64,000 bases of DNA from Paenibacillus baekrokdamisoli (GCF_003945345.1 NZ_AP019308.1:2356001-2420000); one strand, 5' to 3'. Counted from the first letter of the stretch, positions 38,901-48,893 are shown. Notes: generated by a model from the sequence alone, not told the origin. A program made the numbers and translations.

Positions 38901-40308
38901 GCTGAATGTTATAAGGAATCTCTTCATGAGGGTTAATGAAGGTAGAGAAACGTCCAATTTCTTTCCCTTCCTGCATTTTAACGCCAGCGAGCTCAATGAT
39001 TTTATTATTCATTACAGACAAGCCTGTTGTCTCGATATCGAACACGACATAGACCGCTGTCTGAAGCAATTCCGTTCGCGAGTTAAGCACCATAGGCACG
39101 GAATCATTCACGACGTTTGCTTCAACTCCGAAGAGTACTTTAATTCCGTTCTTTTTCGCTGCTTTGGCCGCTTCAGGGTAACATTGGATATTGCCGTGAT
39201 CAGTGATTGCAACGGCTGAATGCCCCCATTTAGCTGCTTGTTTAATATAAACATCAACGGGTGTTACTGCATCCATCGTACTCATCGTTGTATGCAGATG
39301 AAATTCGACGCGTTTCTCTTCCGCGTCATCCTTCATTTCCTTCGGTGCAACAACCTCATGTAGATCTGAAGGCATCATTACAAGCTCCGGTTCCTGCATG
39401 AATCGATCATATTCGACGCGTCCACGAGCCTTAACCCACTTGCCATTCGCAAGCTGACTAAGAACTTTGACATCATCCTTCGTCTTCGCGAACATCTTCA
39501 TTGCAATGGAATCCGTAAAATCCGTTACATTGAAAGTGAAAAGTGTACTGCCGTTCCGAAGTTCCTTCATCTCGAGGTTAAAGACCGTCCCTTGAACGGT
39601 AATCTTCTTCTCCTCTTCGATGATTTTCATTATCGGCACAGCTTCCTCACGAATATCATAGCCAACGACAAGACGGACATCGCCTTCCTCAACCGCCGGT
39701 GCTTCTGAAGCTGCACTGCTCATCATCTGATCGATGACTTCCCGCTGCTCCTGATCTCGCTTCTGGGCGAATTCTTCGTAAACCTCTTGTCGAGTTTCTC
39801 CAACCAAAAGCTTAACCCGACAGCTTCTGTTAAACTGCTCGGCGTAGAATTGAACAACCAGCTCATCGAGCTTCTTTTTGCGAGCTAGCTCAAGTCCCAT
39901 TTCATCCATCAATGCAAGTGAAATTAAATCCGCTTCAGCTTCCATCGTTGATTTACCGAGCCATCCATTTACCGAAGCGTTATGCTGCTGCACCCATTCA
40001 ACAAAAGCAGGCCAATATTCTCGCAGTAAAACATCCGTCTGTACATCATCATGGAAGTGGAATTTAAAAGAAACCTGTGCGATATGAGCGAATTTTGTTT
40101 GAATCGTCCTGCAAAAAACACCAAAAGCCGCTAAAGGAATTAAAGACGTTTTGCTTATGCAAAACGTCCATTCCCGGTTAGTCCGGCTTACGATCACTTT
40201 ATCTATATAACCGTCACCAAAATGCTCATCCGTCAATTGCTGCGGCAGCTCTGCTTGCTTCATAAGAAGCTCAAAGCGCTGCCGTTTTTCCCCGGTTTGG
40301 TTCATCAT
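35998..40308 (-). CDS. polC: DNA polymerase III alpha subunit, PolC type
   Basis: A 1436-residue Gram-positive replicative polymerase with built-in proofreading. An N-terminal region and OB domain (about 230-320) lead into a PHP domain (EFHLHTTMSTMDAV near 333) split by a DnaQ-type 3'-5' exonuclease (VVFDIETTGLS near 418). The PHP remainder, the polymerase palm (PDIDLNFSG near 962), fingers and a helix-hairpin-helix region at the C-terminus follow. The zinc-binding C-x2-C pair DCPNCGKP is visible near 937. Length and order are normal. Confidence 0.98.
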   Translation of the reverse strand: MMNQTGEKRQRFELLMKQAELPQQLTDEHFGDGYIDKVIVSRTNREWTFCISKTSLIPLAAFGVFCRTIQTKFAHIAQVSFKFHFHDDVQTDVLLREYWPAFVEWVQQHNASVNGWLGKSTMEAEADLISLALMDEMGLELARKKKLDELVVQFYAEQFNRSCRVKLLVGETRQEVYEEFAQKRDQEQREVIDQMMSSAASEAPAVEEGDVRLVVGYDIREEAVPIMKIIEEEKKITVQGTVFNLEMKELRNGSTLFTFNVTDFTDSIAMKMFAKTKDDVKVLSQLANGKWVKARGRVEYDRFMQEPELVMMPSDLHEVVAPKEMKDDAEEKRVEFHLHTTMSTMDAVTPVDVYIKQAAKWGHSAVAITDHGNIQCYPEAAKAAKKNGIKVLFGVEANVVNDSVPMVLNSRTELLQTAVYVVFDIETTGLSVMNNKIIELAGVKMQEGKEIGRFSTFINPHEEIPYNIQQLTNITNEMVKDAPELPPKLHEFIEFIGDAVLVAHNARFDMGFMQAACKRNGLPEIDNPVLDTLELARFLHPTLKNHRLNTLSAKYKVSLENHHRAIDDSIALGGVLYGLINDAAQRNITGLQMLNDYVGLDLSNMRPFHCCIYALNAVGKKNLFKLISLSHTQHFKRVATIPKSKLNDLREGLLIISGCEKGEFFEAVMNKSMEEAEEVARYYDVLEIQPVTFYMHLVEKGFVASRAVIEQAIRRVCEIGDKLEKPIIATGNVHYLNERDKLFRDITIHGITGFSPLKDITKPDAHFRTTKEMLAEFAFLGEARAYEVVVKNTVELAERFEPFDMFPSKLFVPIIEGADEEMRNTCYDTAKRLYGEPIPDVVVQRLEKELVPIIKSGFSANYLISEKLVKKSNADGYLVGSRGSVGSSVVATFLGISEVNPLPAHYTCIEEACKYSEWFLDGSYPSGFDLPNKDCPNCGKPLKGEGQDIPFETFLGFKGDKVPDIDLNFSGEYQSIAHNFTKEIFGEKSVFRAGTIGTIAEKTAYGYTKKYEEDYGKKWRGAELARLANGFTGVKRSTGQHPGGIVVVPDYIEVEDVTPVQFPADDVNAEWMTTHFDYHAFEENLLKLDILGHDDPTMMRMLQDFTGVDPTLIPMNDPKVMSMFSSTDSLGVSPEKIRSSVATYGVPEMGTKFVRQMLEETKPSTFADLLQISGLSHGTGVWLGNAQELIKNRTCSIKTVIGCRDDIMLFLIYKAGMDASLAFKITESVRKGRGLTPEWIDEMKRCKVPQWYIDSCLKIEYMFPKAHAAAYVISAVRTAFFKLYHPIAYYATYFTVRADDFDLELLCKGYEAILRRLVEIEAKGFQALPKEKNSVSLLEMALEMTARGYSFKPIDLYRSEATKFIIDGDSVIPPFGAIGGIGENAARNIAAARDQGEFLSIEDFQQKSKASKTIIEVLNGMGCFRGLPESNQLSLF

Positions 40309-40363
40309 TTCCTCCTAGAAGAAACTGCTACCTTCCTAAATAATATTAAGAAGTGAGATCGAA

Positions 40364-41812
40364 TTAGTAAGCTCTGGCGAAAACGACCGTATGCTCCGCT
40401 TTCTCCTCGCAGACCAAACATTTTGTTTTCTTCTCAGCAGGCTCGAAAGGTATGTTGCGACTAGTCGCACCCGTTTCTTCTTTAACCTGCTTCTCGCATG
40501 CTTCGGAGCCGCACCAGCCTGCAAGTACAAAGCCTCGCTTCTCTTCCATTAACGATTTCATCTCATCCAGCGTTTCCACAGAATGGGAATGATCGATACG
40601 GAATTGCTTCGCGCGCTCGAACATATCTACATGAATTTCTTCGAGCATACGCGTAATCTCTTCAGTCAGATCGCTTTGAAGGACAACTCGCTTCTCGCCA
40701 GATATACGGGATACTAGAACAACTTGTCCGTTCTCCATATCACGTGGTCCAAGCTCAAGACGGATTGGAACACCACGCATTTCATATTCATTGAATTTCC
40801 AGCCTGGACTTACGTCGCTGCGATCATCCACTTTAACACGGATTCCTGCTTTCTTCAGCTCCGCATACAGCTCGTCTACGCGTCCAACGACCTGTTCACG
40901 CATCTTCGGTGGACCAATCGGAATCATAATGACCTGCGTTGGCGCCACTTTAGGTGGAAGAGCAAGTCCGCGATCATCTCCATGAACCATGATGAGTGCA
41001 CCGAGCAGTCTCGTCGATACGCCCCATGATGTGGTGTGAACGAATTGCTGTGTATTCTCGCGATCCAAATATTTAATATCAAAAGCAACTGCGAATTTAT
41101 TCCCAAGGTAATGCGAGGTTCCAGCTTGAACCGCACGCCCATCCTTCATCATTGCTTCAATCGAATACGTATCAACAGCACCGGCAAAACGCTCAGAAGG
41201 TGTTTTCTGTCCCATTATAACAGGAATAGCTAAGAAATTTTCTGAGAAATCCCGGTAAATATCCAACATTTGATTGGTTTCTGCTCGTGCTTCTGTTTCC
41301 GTTTCATGCGCAGTATGGCCTTCTTGCCAAAGAAACTCGGTTGTACGCAGGAAAGGAAGTGTTCTTTTCTCCCAACGAACGACGTTCGCCCATTGATTGA
41401 TAAGAACTGGCAGATCACGATAGGATTGAATCCATTTGGAATACATATGACCGATGATTGTCTCTGAGGTAGGACGAATGGCTAGACGCTCTTCGAGCTT
41501 CTCTCCACCCGCCTCAGTTACCCAAGGGAGCTCCGGATTGAAGCCTTCAATATGATCCTTTTCCTTTTGGAAAAAGCTCTCTGGAATGAACATTGGGAAG
41601 TAGGCATTACGATGTCCGGTTTCTTTGAAGCGACGGTCTAGCTCGTCCTTCATATGTTCCCATATTTCGAAACCTTCAGGGCGGAATACAATACATCCGC
41701 GCACTGGAGAATAATCCATTAATTCTGCTTTCTTAATAACGTCAATATACCAACGGGAGAAGTCTTCCCCTTGTGGGGTAATCTCTGTCACAAACTGTTT
41801 CTCTTTCGCCAT
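40364..41812 (-). CDS. proS: Prolyl-tRNA synthetase, eukaryotic/archaeal-like type
   Basis: A 482-residue class II synthetase charging tRNA-Pro. Motif 2 (VVRWEKRTLPFLRTTEFLWQEGHTAH) and motif 3 (HGDDRGLALPP) are clear. It lacks the ~180-residue editing insertion of bacterial-type ProRS, has a C-terminal cysteine cluster (CGSEACEKQ; CLVCEE) and ends in Tyr: features of the short ProS type shared with archaea, eukaryotes and Thermus. The ATG at 41812 follows GGGGAGAA and leaves 7 bp to rseP. B. subtilis carries the long bacterial type at this locus. Confidence 0.95.
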   Translation of the reverse strand: MAKEKQFVTEITPQGEDFSRWYIDVIKKAELMDYSPVRGCIVFRPEGFEIWEHMKDELDRRFKETGHRNAYFPMFIPESFFQKEKDHIEGFNPELPWVTEAGGEKLEERLAIRPTSETIIGHMYSKWIQSYRDLPVLINQWANVVRWEKRTLPFLRTTEFLWQEGHTAHETETEARAETNQMLDIYRDFSENFLAIPVIMGQKTPSERFAGAVDTYSIEAMMKDGRAVQAGTSHYLGNKFAVAFDIKYLDRENTQQFVHTTSWGVSTRLLGALIMVHGDDRGLALPPKVAPTQVIMIPIGPPKMREQVVGRVDELYAELKKAGIRVKVDDRSDVSPGWKFNEYEMRGVPIRLELGPRDMENGQVVLVSRISGEKRVVLQSDLTEEITRMLEEIHVDMFERAKQFRIDHSHSVETLDEMKSLMEEKRGFVLAGWCGSEACEKQVKEETGATSRNIPFEPAEKKTKCLVCEEKAEHTVVFARAY

Positions 41813-41819
41813 GATCGAA

Positions 41820-43100
41820 CTAATTCTCCCCTCGTACCAATCGCAATATATCATTATAAGTAACGGCTAACATCAGCAGCATTAACATCGCAAAACCGAT
41901 GAAATGCACCATGCTCTCCCGGTTTGGATCTACCGGTCGACCACGTACAGCTTCCAATCCAAGAAAGAGCAGTCGACTGCCATCAAGCGCCGGTATCGGC
42001 AGCAAGTTAAAGATACCAAGGTACAAGCTTAACAAAGCTACCCATGAGGTCAACTGTGTAATCCCTTGCTCCGCAATTTGACTTGTAACTTGAGCAGTTC
42101 GAACAGGTCCACCCAAATCATCCAACTTGAACTGTCCCAAAATGAGTTTCTTAAATCCATCAAAAATCGTAATCGTCATATTCTTCATCGCAATACCCGA
42201 ATACTTGAACGTCTCGATGAACGATACCGCTCTCATTGGAGGAGCAGCCGAAATGCCAATTTTTCCGACCTTCGTAGCTGGATCTGGTAAAGGTGTGATT
42301 TTGTAAGAAATAGGCTTACCATCCCGCACCACAGTGAACGTTAACGGAACATTCGCCGACTTCTGAATGAGCGAAATCATTTTCTCAGAATCCGTACCGA
42401 TCTTAATCCCATTCACGGAATCAATGGTATCTCCAACTTTGATATCTGTCTGAGCCGCCGGCATATCCTTCCCTATGTTGCCAATCAACAACTTATCAGG
42501 GTTCTCCATAGGTACGCCAGCCATTTGAAAGAATACACCGAATAGCACAAACGCCAATATGAAATTCATTACTGGACCTGCCACTATAGCCAGTGCACGC
42601 TGGCCCACTGTTTTGCTGCCGAATTGGCGATCAGTGGGAGCAATCTGTGTCTCTCTACCTTTGCCAATCATAACAGCTTGTGGATGGACTGCGTACGTCT
42701 CCTCAATACCATCGGCTATGAGGATAATACTCAGCTTTTTCTCCAAATCGATGAACACAACTTCTCCTCGAACCACATTCGCTCGATCATCCAGTCGGTC
42801 CAAATAAATTCTTGTTACCTGATTGTCCTTTACACGGACAGCAACCGTTTGACCCTCTTGTATCTCTACAAGCTCCGGGTCTTCTCCTGCCATCCGTACA
42901 AAGCCACCAGCTGGTACTAAACGAAGTGTATACCGTGTTTCACCGCGTTTGATGGAAAACAGCTTCGGCCCAAACCCGATGGCGAATTCCCTTACCAATA
43001 TGCCAGCGCGTTTCGCAAAATAAAAATGACCCCACTCATGGATGGTCACAATGACGAAGAATACCATCACCGTCAGAAAAACTACTTGTATCATATGCAT
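41820..43100 (-). CDS. rseP: Site-2 zinc protease RseP/RasP
   Basis: A 426-residue intramembrane metalloprotease that cleaves anti-sigma factors and remnant signal peptides. HEWGH (21-25) in the first membrane helix and FNLLPIPALDGSRLLF near 378 supply the zinc ligands. A PDZ domain lies between (about 205-290; ITPLPDP end). GPVMNFILAFVLFGVF is the second conserved helix. There is an additional soluble insert near 70-170. It lies between dxr and proS, as in B. subtilis. Confidence 0.96.
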   Translation of the reverse strand: MHMIQVVFLTVMVFFVIVTIHEWGHFYFAKRAGILVREFAIGFGPKLFSIKRGETRYTLRLVPAGGFVRMAGEDPELVEIQEGQTVAVRVKDNQVTRIYLDRLDDRANVVRGEVVFIDLEKKLSIILIADGIEETYAVHPQAVMIGKGRETQIAPTDRQFGSKTVGQRALAIVAGPVMNFILAFVLFGVFFQMAGVPMENPDKLLIGNIGKDMPAAQTDIKVGDTIDSVNGIKIGTDSEKMISLIQKSANVPLTFTVVRDGKPISYKITPLPDPATKVGKIGISAAPPMRAVSFIETFKYSGIAMKNMTITIFDGFKKLILGQFKLDDLGGPVRTAQVTSQIAEQGITQLTSWVALLSLYLGIFNLLPIPALDGSRLLFLGLEAVRGRPVDPNRESMVHFIGFAMLMLLMLAVTYNDILRLVRGEN

Positions 43101-43182
43101 CGTATTGTCCTAGCCTCCTGTTCGTAACGGCATGTACTTAGATTATCATTATTCTCCCGTCCGATACAAGAGAACCGTCCCG

Positions 43183-44322
43183 TCAGACCAATGAAGCTTC
43201 TTTTCTTGCCCAAGCATCTACTTCAGCAATCGATTGAACATCTGGTACATCTACGATAATATGACGACTCAATACAGTTTCGATGACACGCTCAATATCT
43301 AGGAAAGTAATTTCCCCACCCAAGAAACGTGCGACTGCTGTCTCGTTAGCTGCATTAAACACGGTAGGTGCTGATTGACCCGCTTTGCCGCTGTCAAATG
43401 CCATCCGCAAGCAAGGATAACGATCAAAATCCATCTCTCGAAAATGTAAAGCTGCAATTTTTGCTAGATTCAAAGATTCCGTTGGCGTCGGTTGACGATC
43501 AGGGTACGTTAAAGCATATTGAATCGGCACACGCATATCAGGTAAGCCAAGCTGAGCTATGATGCTATTATCGATAAATTCCACGTAAGAGTGAATGATA
43601 CTCTCTGGATGCAGCAGCACGTTAATTTGTTCATAACTTAGGTTAAACAACCAGTGGGCTTCAATAACCTCAAGTCCCTTATTAGCCATCGTAGCAGAAT
43701 CAATGGTAATTTTGGCTCCCATTGACCAATTGGGGTGATTCAGTGCTTCTTTAACCGTAACGCCTTCAAGCTCTTTTCTCGTACGATCACGAAAGGATCC
43801 GCCTGATGCGGTTAAGGTTATGGCTTTTACCGTCGATCGAATCTCCCCATTTAAACACTGAAAGATTGCAGAATGCTCACTGTCAATGGGTAGAATCTTA
43901 ACGCCTCTAGCTTTAGCCTGCTTCATAACGATATGACCTGCGGTAACAAGTGTTTCTTTGTTCGCAAGTCCGATATGTTTGCCCTCATTAATTGCTGCGA
44001 GCGTTGCGTTTAATCCACGACTTCCAACAATAGCGGTCACAACTGTATCCGCATCCGTTCCTGCAGCAATCTCAATAAGCCCTTCTTCTCCGTAAACCAC
44101 GGAAGTACCTGCCGGTAGATAGGGCTTTGCCTCTTCAGCAAGCGCTTTTGACGAGACGCAGACGACTTTAGGTTGAAAATGCTTGGCCTGCTCAATTAGT
44201 AGTTTTATATTGCTTCCAGCTGCAAGACCCTGTATTTCATAAGCTTCTCGGTCACTGTTCACAACATCAAGTGTCTGGGTTCCGATTGAACCTGTAGAAC
44301 CAAGAATGGTCAGTTTCTTCAT
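43183..44322 (-). CDS. dxr: 1-deoxy-D-xylulose 5-phosphate reductoisomerase
   Basis: A 379-residue NADPH enzyme making 2-C-methylerythritol 4-phosphate, the committed step of the MEP isoprenoid pathway. The GSTGSIGTQTLDVV nucleotide-binding loop (8-21), LANKETLVTAG near 118, PIDSEHSAIFQ metal and substrate site near 146, and NHPNWSMGAKITIDSATMAN near 195-215 are complete. Isoprenoid flux from here feeds UppS, encoded two genes upstream. Confidence 0.98.
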   Translation of the reverse strand: MKKLTILGSTGSIGTQTLDVVNSDREAYEIQGLAAGSNIKLLIEQAKHFQPKVVCVSSKALAEEAKPYLPAGTSVVYGEEGLIEIAAGTDADTVVTAIVGSRGLNATLAAINEGKHIGLANKETLVTAGHIVMKQAKARGVKILPIDSEHSAIFQCLNGEIRSTVKAITLTASGGSFRDRTRKELEGVTVKEALNHPNWSMGAKITIDSATMANKGLEVIEAHWLFNLSYEQINVLLHPESIIHSYVEFIDNSIIAQLGLPDMRVPIQYALTYPDRQPTPTESLNLAKIAALHFREMDFDRYPCLRMAFDSGKAGQSAPTVFNAANETAVARFLGGEITFLDIERVIETVLSRHIIVDVPDVQSIAEVDAWARKEASLV

Positions 44323-44337
44323 TGTTCACCTATCCCT

Positions 44338-45135
44338 TTATCCGAGCGGCAGTAGCTCCATCATAATCAAAAGTGGAAATACAATCAGCCAGCTGTCACA
44401 ACGATCAAGAACTCCGCCATGACCTGGCAAGATCGATCCTGTATCTTTAATACCCCGAACCCGCTTATATGCAGATTGAATAAGATCGCCTAATTGCCCG
44501 GCTACTGCTGCTGTGAGTCCAATGAGGATGGCTCGTCCAAAAGGAATAAGATCGGGGTAGATCCATGCAAAGACCAATGCAACAATAATAGATAGTATTA
44601 CACCGCCTAATGAGCCCTCGATTGTCTTATTTGGGCTAATAGAAGGCCACAGCTTATGCTTCCCAATTGCACGACCAAAAAAATAAGCACCTATATCGGA
44701 AGCCCAAATAGAGCCGAATGCCAAAAAGGTCGCAAGAAGTCCATGGGACCCCGCATTGCGAACTTCAAACATGGCATGGAATCCATATCCGACATAAAGT
44801 GCTCCAAGCAGAAGAAGCGCTGCCCCATCGATTGTAAATTTGTTCTTGGTCAGCACAGTTACAATTAGCAGTAGAAATAGAAGGAGCCAAAGCATGTGTA
44901 AACCATTCGGCTGTTGAATGTCCAGCTCATGCCAAGGAAAAAGTAGAATAAGAACCCCTGCAAAGCCAACTAGGGAAGCTGGATGTCGCCAGCTCAAGCT
45001 GTTCATTCTTATGTATTCCCAGAATCCTACAAGGGCGAGCAATAATAGTAGTCCATAGAAATACCACCCGCCGGCTACAGTTAATAGCACAAAAATCGCA
45101 CCGCCGATAAGCCCTGTAATGATACGCTGTTTCAA
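44338..45135 (-). CDS. cdsA: Phosphatidate cytidylyltransferase
   Basis: A 265-residue polytopic membrane enzyme making CDP-diacylglycerol, the precursor used by PgsA. About seven hydrophobic segments are visible. The C-terminal signature S-x-x-K-R-x(3)-K-D appears as SAYKRVRGIKDTGSILPGHGGVLDRCDS. The TTG at 45135 behind GGAGAG gives family length; the frame stays open to 45243 inside uppS but without a start site. Confidence 0.95.
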   Translation of the reverse strand: MKQRIITGLIGGAIFVLLTVAGGWYFYGLLLLLALVGFWEYIRMNSLSWRHPASLVGFAGVLILLFPWHELDIQQPNGLHMLWLLLFLLLIVTVLTKNKFTIDGAALLLLGALYVGYGFHAMFEVRNAGSHGLLATFLAFGSIWASDIGAYFFGRAIGKHKLWPSISPNKTIEGSLGGVILSIIVALVFAWIYPDLIPFGRAILIGLTAAVAGQLGDLIQSAYKRVRGIKDTGSILPGHGGVLDRCDSWLIVFPLLIMMELLPLG

Positions 45136-45161
45136 TGTGCAGCACTCTCCATTTGAGCCTG

Positions 45162-45926
45162 TTACAGACCACCGTACCTGCGAGCACGTCGCTGATATTC
45201 GGTAATGGCATCGTAGAAATGCTCTTCTGTAAACTCCGGCCAATAAACATCAGTAAACCACATTTCGCTATATGCTAACTGCCAAAGCATGAAATTACTT
45301 AAACGCAGTTCTCCACTTGTTCGAATCAGTAAATCGGGATCCGGCATACCTGCGGTTAGTAACCGATCAGCAAGATGAGTTTCCTCAATATCCTCAGGCT
45401 GCAAATCTCCGGCTTTAACAGACTGACCAATCTGACGAACAGCTTCTAACATTTCGCTCCGACTACCATAGTTAAGCGCAAAATTAAGTACAAGTCCCGT
45501 ATTGTTGGCCGTTTTGTGCATCGCCTCTTCAATCGCATGCAGAGTGTGATCAGGCAAATCACTCTTATAACCCATCATACGAACCTGTACGTTTTTTTCT
45601 ATGAGTTCATTTAGTTCAATCGAAAGAAATTCTTGAGGAAGCTTCATTAAAAATTCAACTTCAGCCTTAGGACGTTTCCAATTTTCCGTTGAAAAAGCAT
45701 ATAGCGTCAAAAACTTCACACCAAGTCGGTCAGCGGCCATCGTAATTCGCTTCACTGTCTTCATCCCAGAATGATGTCCTGCCATACGCGGCAGACCTCG
45801 GCTCTTCGCCCATCTTCCGTTACCGTCCATAATAATCGCGATGTGCTGCGGTATGTTTTCAGTATCAAGCGTTTGCGACGGCTTGATAGTTGCTTTGCCG
45901 AATAGAGCTCTCAGTCGCTGAAACAC
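45162..45926 (-). CDS. uppS: Isoprenyl transferase (undecaprenyl diphosphate synthase)
   Basis: A 254-residue cis-prenyltransferase that makes the C55 lipid carrier precursor for peptidoglycan and teichoic acids. The diphosphate-binding IIMDGNGRWAKSRGLPR contains catalytic Asp34. TLYAFSTENWKRP near 95 and DLLIRTSGELRLSNF near 198 are conserved, and the C-terminal WPEFTEEHF matches the family. It is 26 bp upstream of cdsA. Confidence 0.97.
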   Translation of the reverse strand: MFQRLRALFGKATIKPSQTLDTENIPQHIAIIMDGNGRWAKSRGLPRMAGHHSGMKTVKRITMAADRLGVKFLTLYAFSTENWKRPKAEVEFLMKLPQEFLSIELNELIEKNVQVRMMGYKSDLPDHTLHAIEEAMHKTANNTGLVLNFALNYGSRSEMLEAVRQIGQSVKAGDLQPEDIEETHLADRLLTAGMPDPDLLIRTSGELRLSNFMLWQLAYSEMWFTDVYWPEFTEEHFYDAITEYQRRARRYGGL

Positions 45927-45967
45927 ATGTTCGTCCTCCCACCGCTAACCTCAATTTATGCAACAAA

Positions 45968-45985
45968 CCCCACCTGTCGGAGGGG
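45968..45985 (-). terminator. GC-rich hairpin between frr and uppS
   Basis: CCCC-T-CC gaca GG-T-GGGG on the minus strand (one mismatch), then TTTGTTG. It may be a partial terminator or attenuator ahead of uppS. Confidence 0.45.
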
Positions 45986-45999
45986 CCGGTGAGCTTGCA

Positions 46000-46553
46000 T
46001 TATACTTCCATGATTTCTTTCTCTTTTGATGCTAGTACTTTCTCAACTTCAGCAATAAATTTATCTGTAGCTTTTTGAACATCTTCTTGATGACGACGTG
46101 ATTCGTCCTCAGAGATATCTGTTTTTTCAAGCTTCTTAATGTCATCATTTGCATCACGGCGAATATTACGAATGGCTACCTTTGCTTCTTCACCGAATTT
46201 CTTCGTCATCTTAACAAGATCCGTACGACGTTCTTCAGTAAGCATTGGAATACCAAGCCTGATTGTAGAACCATCATTGGAAGGTGTTAAGCCAAGGTCG
46301 GATTTCAAAATGGCTTTCTCAATTGCACCAAGCGATGTTTTATCCCAAGGTTGAATAAGAAGGGTTCGGGAATCCGGTGTATTTACATTCGCTAGTTGAC
46401 TTATCGGCGTCATTGCACCGTAGTATTCAACTTGAACACGATCAAGTAGCGTTGGTGTTGCACGACCTGCACGAAGTGTTGCAAGATCGCGTTTCAATGC
46501 GCCAATTGCCTTGTCCATTCGATCTTCTGCATTTTTTTTAATTGATTGTGGCA

Positions 46554-46554
<1 letters not shown>
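46000..46554 (-). CDS. frr: Ribosome recycling factor
   Basis: A 184-residue tRNA-mimic protein that splits post-termination ribosomes with [24 protein letters not shown] near 30 and [17 protein letters not shown] near 130 are signatures. It begins with GTG at 46554, whose first base is the last base of the pyrH stop (TAGTG), so translation is coupled. Confidence 0.97.
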
Positions 46555-47339
<785 letters not shown>

Positions 47340-47358
47340 CTATAGTTAAAAGAATGGA

Positions 47359-47379
47359 CGGGGCGGGCGCCCCGCCCCG
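47359..47379 (-). terminator. Perfect GC hairpin between tsf and pyrH
   Basis: CGGGGCGGG/CCCGCCCCG, 9 bp with a 3-nt loop. The downstream minus-strand sequence TCCATTCTTTT lacks a clean T-run, so partial termination or mRNA stabilisation is more likely than a full stop. Confidence 0.5.
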
Positions 47380-47394
47380 ATTTGCGCGTAAGGA

Positions 47395-48045
47395 TTAATG
47401 TTTAACTTGGGACATAACTTCTGCTACAAAGTTATCTTCTTTTTTCTCTAAGCCTTCGCCAAGCTCGAAACGTACAAAGCGACGGATGGAGATGTTCTCA
47501 CCGATTGTGCTGATTTTTTCTTTCAGTAGCGTGTGTATGGTTTTGTCTGGATCTTTAATGAAAGGTTGTTCTAGCAAGCAGAACTCTTCGTAATATTTGC
47601 TAAGACGGCCTTCAACCATTTTTTCAACGATTTTTTCTGGTTTGCCTTCATTCAATGCTTGAGCTTTCAAAATTTCACGTTCTTTATCAAGCTCTTCTTG
47701 TGAAACTTCTTCGCGACTTACAAACTTTGGGTTTGCAGCTGCAATTTGCATAGCAACGTCACGAGCGAATTCACGGAACTGATCTGTTTTACCAACAAAG
47801 TCAGTTTCGCAGTTAATTTCAACAAGAACGCCGATACGTCCGCCAGCATGGATGTAAGATTCAACAGTACCTTCTGTTGCTACACGACCAGCCTTGTTTG
47901 CTGCTGCAGCAAGACCTTTCTCACGAAGAACGTCAATCGCTTTCGCAATATCACCGTTTGTTTCATCAAGCGCTTTTTTACAATCAAGCATACCTGCGCC
48001 TGTTTTTTCACGCAATTCTTTAACCGCACTAGCACTAACTGCCAT
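47395..48045 (-). CDS. tsf: Elongation factor Ts
   Basis: A 216-residue nucleotide exchange factor for EF-Tu, of the short type. The N-terminal UBA-like domain carries [19 protein letters not shown]. The core has the [18 protein letters not shown] signature near 78-95. The CAGGAGGTC ribosome-binding site is strong. It follows rpsB with a hairpin between them. Confidence 0.98.
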   Translation of the reverse strand: MAVSASAVKELREKTGAGMLDCKKALDETNGDIAKAIDVLREKGLAAAANKAGRVATEGTVESYIHAGGRIGVLVEINCETDFVGKTDQFREFARDVAMQIAAANPKFVSREEVSQEELDKEREILKAQALNEGKPEKIVEKMVEGRLSKYYEEFCLLEQPFIKDPDKTIHTLLKEKISTIGENISIRRFVRFELGEGLEKKEDNFVAEVMSQVKH

Positions 48046-48090
48046 GATAGAGACCTCCTGAATGGTTGAATATCATACTATGATTCGAAA

Positions 48091-48130
48091 AAAGGGCGGT
48101 GAGAGGTTAAAAACCTTCTGACCACCCTTT
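48091..48130 (-). terminator. Terminator/attenuator between rpsB and tsf
   Basis: AAAGGGTGGTCAGAAGGTT pairs imperfectly with AACCTCTCACCGCCCTTT, followed by TTTTCG on the minus strand. It probably sets the rpsB:tsf ratio by partial read-through. Confidence 0.65.
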
Positions 48131-48137
48131 CTTGTAC

Positions 48138-48177
48138 TATCAGAAAGTATAGGACGGCGATCGGCCGTTTCTTCTTG
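48138..48177. repeat. Short inverted copy D of the dispersed repeat
   Basis: On the minus strand CAAGAAGAAACGGC, a 5-nt loop and GCCGTCCT match the left end of copies A/B, then TATACTTTCTGATA matches the right end. The interior is deleted. It lies between the rpsB stop and its terminator. Confidence 0.7.
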
Positions 48178-48194
48178 CTGACTTATTTATGGGT

Positions 48195-48893
48195 CTAAGC
48201 TGTTGTTTGTTCACCTTGTTGTGATTCAACAATCGCATCTGCCATTTTGGCAGTAAGCAATTTAACTGCACGGATTGCATCATCGTTACCTGGAATAACA
48301 TAATCGATTTCGTCCGGATCACAGTTTGTATCAACGATACCTACGATTGGAATACCAAGTTTGCGAGCTTCAGCAACTGCGATACGCTCTTTGCGTGGGT
48401 CGATGATGAACAACGCGCTTGGCAAGCCTTTCATGCCTTTGATACCGCCGAGGAATTTTTGAAGGCGATCTTTCTCTTTACGGAGAATGATAACTTCTTT
48501 CTTAGGAAGCACGTTAAATGTACCGTCTTCTTCCCATTTCTCAAGCGTTTTAAGACGATCAATACGTTTTTGGATCGTTTGGAAGTTAGTCAGCGTGCCG
48601 CCGAGCCAACGTTGATTGATATAGAAGTTGCCGCAACGCTCTGCCTCTTCTTTTACCGAATCCTGAGCTTGTTTCTTAGTACCTACGAAGAGAATTGTAC
48701 CGCCTTCTTCACCGATCGAGCGAACAAAGTTGTAAGCCTCTTCGACTTTTTTAACTGTTTTTTGCAAGTCGATAATGTAAATCCCGTTACGTTCTGTGAA
48801 GATATAACGATCCATCTTCGGGTTCCAACGACGAGTCTGATGACCGAAGTGTACCCCAGCTTCTAGAAGCTGCTTCATGGAAATAACCGCCAT
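48195..48893 (-). CDS. rpsB: 30S ribosomal protein S2
   Basis: A 232-residue S2 protein. [20 protein letters not shown] at the start and [20 protein letters not shown] near 155 are signatures. The ATG at 48893 has GGAGGTG eight bases upstream; the longer frame to 48947 has no such site. It begins the rpsB-tsf-pyrH-frr group after the flagellar operon, as in B. subtilis. Confidence 0.97.
   Translation of the reverse strand: MAVISMKQLLEAGVHFGHQTRRWNPKMDRYIFTERNGIYIIDLQKTVKKVEEAYNFVRSIGEEGGTILFVGTKKQAQDSVKEEAERCGNFYINQRWLGGTLTNFQTIQKRIDRLKTLEKWEEDGTFNVLPKKEVIILRKEKDRLQKFLGGIKGMKGLPSALFIIDPRKERIAVAEARKLGIPIVGIVDTNCDPDEIDYVIPGNDDAIRAVKLLTAKMADAIVESQQGEQTTA

Noticed and set aside
39245..39320. PolC PHP domain interrupted by the exonuclease as a possible fusion artefact
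   Set aside because: The exonuclease insertion in PHP is the normal PolC architecture in Firmicutes.
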